Source of the DNA: an uncultured Bacteroidales bacterium
GTDB lineage: Bacteria > Bacteroidota > Bacteroidia > Bacteroidales > Muribaculaceae
Length of the DNA: 44,554 bases
Direction of reading: 5' to 3'
Assembly (NCBI GenBank): GCA_945829225.1
Contig: CALZTY010000017.1
Span: forward strand, 1 to 44,554
A model generated the notes under the pieces. That model was not told the DNA's origin, did no database searches, and worked only from the letters and a program-made list of their open reading frames with translations. Numbering within the stretch: position 1 is the stretch's first letter; every line of letters begins with the position of its first letter. Positions 43,793-44,554 of the stretch are shown in pieces. The translations under genes and the position numbers were made by a program.

Positions 43793-43800
43793 TACCTTTG
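43793..43800 (+). promoter_or_regulatory. -7 box for fructose-bisphosphate aldolase
   Basis: TACCTTTG, 48 bases before the ATG at 43849. No clear -33 TTTG; the upstream region is T-rich. Confidence 0.6.
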
Positions 43801-43848
43801 CACTACGAAAAACAAAACCGAAACATAATCAATTTTTAAATATCCAAT

Positions 43849-44554
43849 ATGGTAAGTTACAAAGATTTAGGCTTGGTTAACACTCGCGAAATGTTTGCCA
43901 AAGCTATCAAGGGCGGATACGCTATCCCCGCTTTCAACTTCAACAATATGGAGCAGTTGCAAGCCATCATCAAGGCTGCTTCTGCCGAGAAGTCTCCCGT
44001 AATCCTCCAGGTATCCAAGGGCGCTCGCAACTATGCCAACGCTACCCTCTTGCGATACATGGCTCAGGGTGCTGTCGAGTATGCCAAGGAACTCGGCTGG
44101 GAAAAGCCCCAGATTGTCCTCCACCTCGACCACGGCGACTCCTTCGAGCTCTGCAAGAACTGCATCGACTGCGGCTTCTCCTCAGTAATGATCGACGGCT
44201 CACACCTCCCCTACGAGGAGAACGTTGCCCTCACCAAGCAAGTCGTTGACTACGCTCACCAGTACGACGTAACCGTCGAAGGCGAGCTCGGCGTTCTTGC
44301 CGGCGTTGAGGACGAAGTTTCCTCCGACCACCACACCTACACCAACCCCGAGGAAGTTATCGACTTCGCTACCCGCACCGGTTGCGACTCCCTCGCTATC
44401 TCCATCGGCACCTCTCACGGCGCTTACAAGTTCACCCCCGAGCAGTGCACCCGCAACGCCGAGGGCAAGCTCGTGCCCCCGCCACTGGCATTCGACGTCC
44501 TCGACGCCGTTATGGAGAAACTCCCCGGCTTCCCCATCGTCCTCCACGGCTCTT
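43849..44554 (+). CDS. fba: Class II fructose-bisphosphate aldolase (3' end outside the window)
   Basis: Zinc-dependent aldolase of glycolysis splitting fructose 1,6-bisphosphate. About 235 residues are present and the frame is open at the window end; the usual length is near 330. Seen are YAIPAFNFNNMEQLQAIIKAA (residues 24-44), the catalytic and metal-binding HLDHGDS (about 93-99), MIDGSHLPYEENV (about 114), VEGELGVLAGVED (about 143) and AISIGTSHGAYKF (about 183), the last with a zinc-ligand His. Monocistronic start with its own promoter. Confidence 0.95.
   Translation, partial: MVSYKDLGLVNTREMFAKAIKGGYAIPAFNFNNMEQLQAIIKAASAEKSPVILQVSKGARNYANATLLRYMAQGAVEYAKELGWEKPQIVLHLDHGDSFELCKNCIDCGFSSVMIDGSHLPYEENVALTKQVVDYAHQYDVTVEGELGVLAGVEDEVSSDHHTYTNPEEVIDFATRTGCDSLAISIGTSHGAYKFTPEQCTRNAEGKLVPPPLAFDVLDAVMEKLPGFPIVLHGS

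Noticed and set aside
1-44554. CRISPR arrays, insertion sequences, att sites, invertible promoters
   Set aside because: No regularly spaced direct repeats, transposase motifs or long inverted repeats flanking promoters were found by reading the sequence.

Overview
This 44.5 kb window looks like ordinary chromosome from a Bacteroidota (Bacteroidales) bacterium. The clues are promoters of the TAnnTTTG type (several with a TTTG box exactly 20 nt upstream), no strong Shine-Dalgarno sequences, a short primary sigma factor without region 1.1, SusC-era style surface lipoproteins and TonB receptor, a PCMD-domain lipoprotein, a BspA-type leucine-rich repeat protein and a type IX secretion C-terminal signal. 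Family level (Muribaculaceae, Prevotellaceae or similar) is a guess. I see no insertion sequence, prophage, CRISPR array or rRNA operon.

Layout. 1-8.5 kb: an unknown gene facing a two-gene polysaccharide export unit (Wza-like lipoprotein and Wzc-like tyrosine kinase); rpoD; the pta-ackA acetate operon; an unknown four-helix membrane protein; rplS. 8.7-15.4 kb: a tightly packed, mostly overlapping operon of two paralogous secreted beta-rich proteins, a surface lipoprotein with a PCMD domain, an alpha/beta hydrolase, a membrane-anchored MurF-like ligase and a D-Ala-D-Ala ligase family enzyme. This is the best candidate for an under-described envelope system. 15.4-18 kb: clpC behind a near-perfect sigma-54 (-24/-12) promoter. 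18-18.9 kb: an AlkD-type repair protein and tRNA-Ser(CGA). 18.9-23.3 kb: a TonB-dependent receptor, a beta-propeller lipoprotein and a PKD-like lipoprotein, resembling the Bacteroides btuB-btuG cobamide capture loci but lacking room for a cobalamin riboswitch. 23.3-27.8 kb (minus): rarA, a Ntn-type amide hydrolase and a secreted LRR protein. 27.8-30.7 kb (minus): small membrane protein, PstS-like lipoprotein and periplasmic TPR protein. 30.8-38 kb (minus): fmt, an RluA-family pseudouridine synthase, a phosphohexomutase, a GH9 glycosidase, cdsA and a YitT-family protein. 38-43.4 kb (plus): dedA-rpe-ftsK-lolA-like-trxB operon. 43.5 kb to the end: a 2x[4Fe-4S] ferredoxin and the start of class II fructose-bisphosphate aldolase.

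The genes describe an anaerobic, acetate-forming, saccharolytic commensal-type metabolism with a heavily decorated outer membrane. Most assignments come from motifs read directly in the translations; no database search was possible, so names for surface proteins and binding partners are inference.
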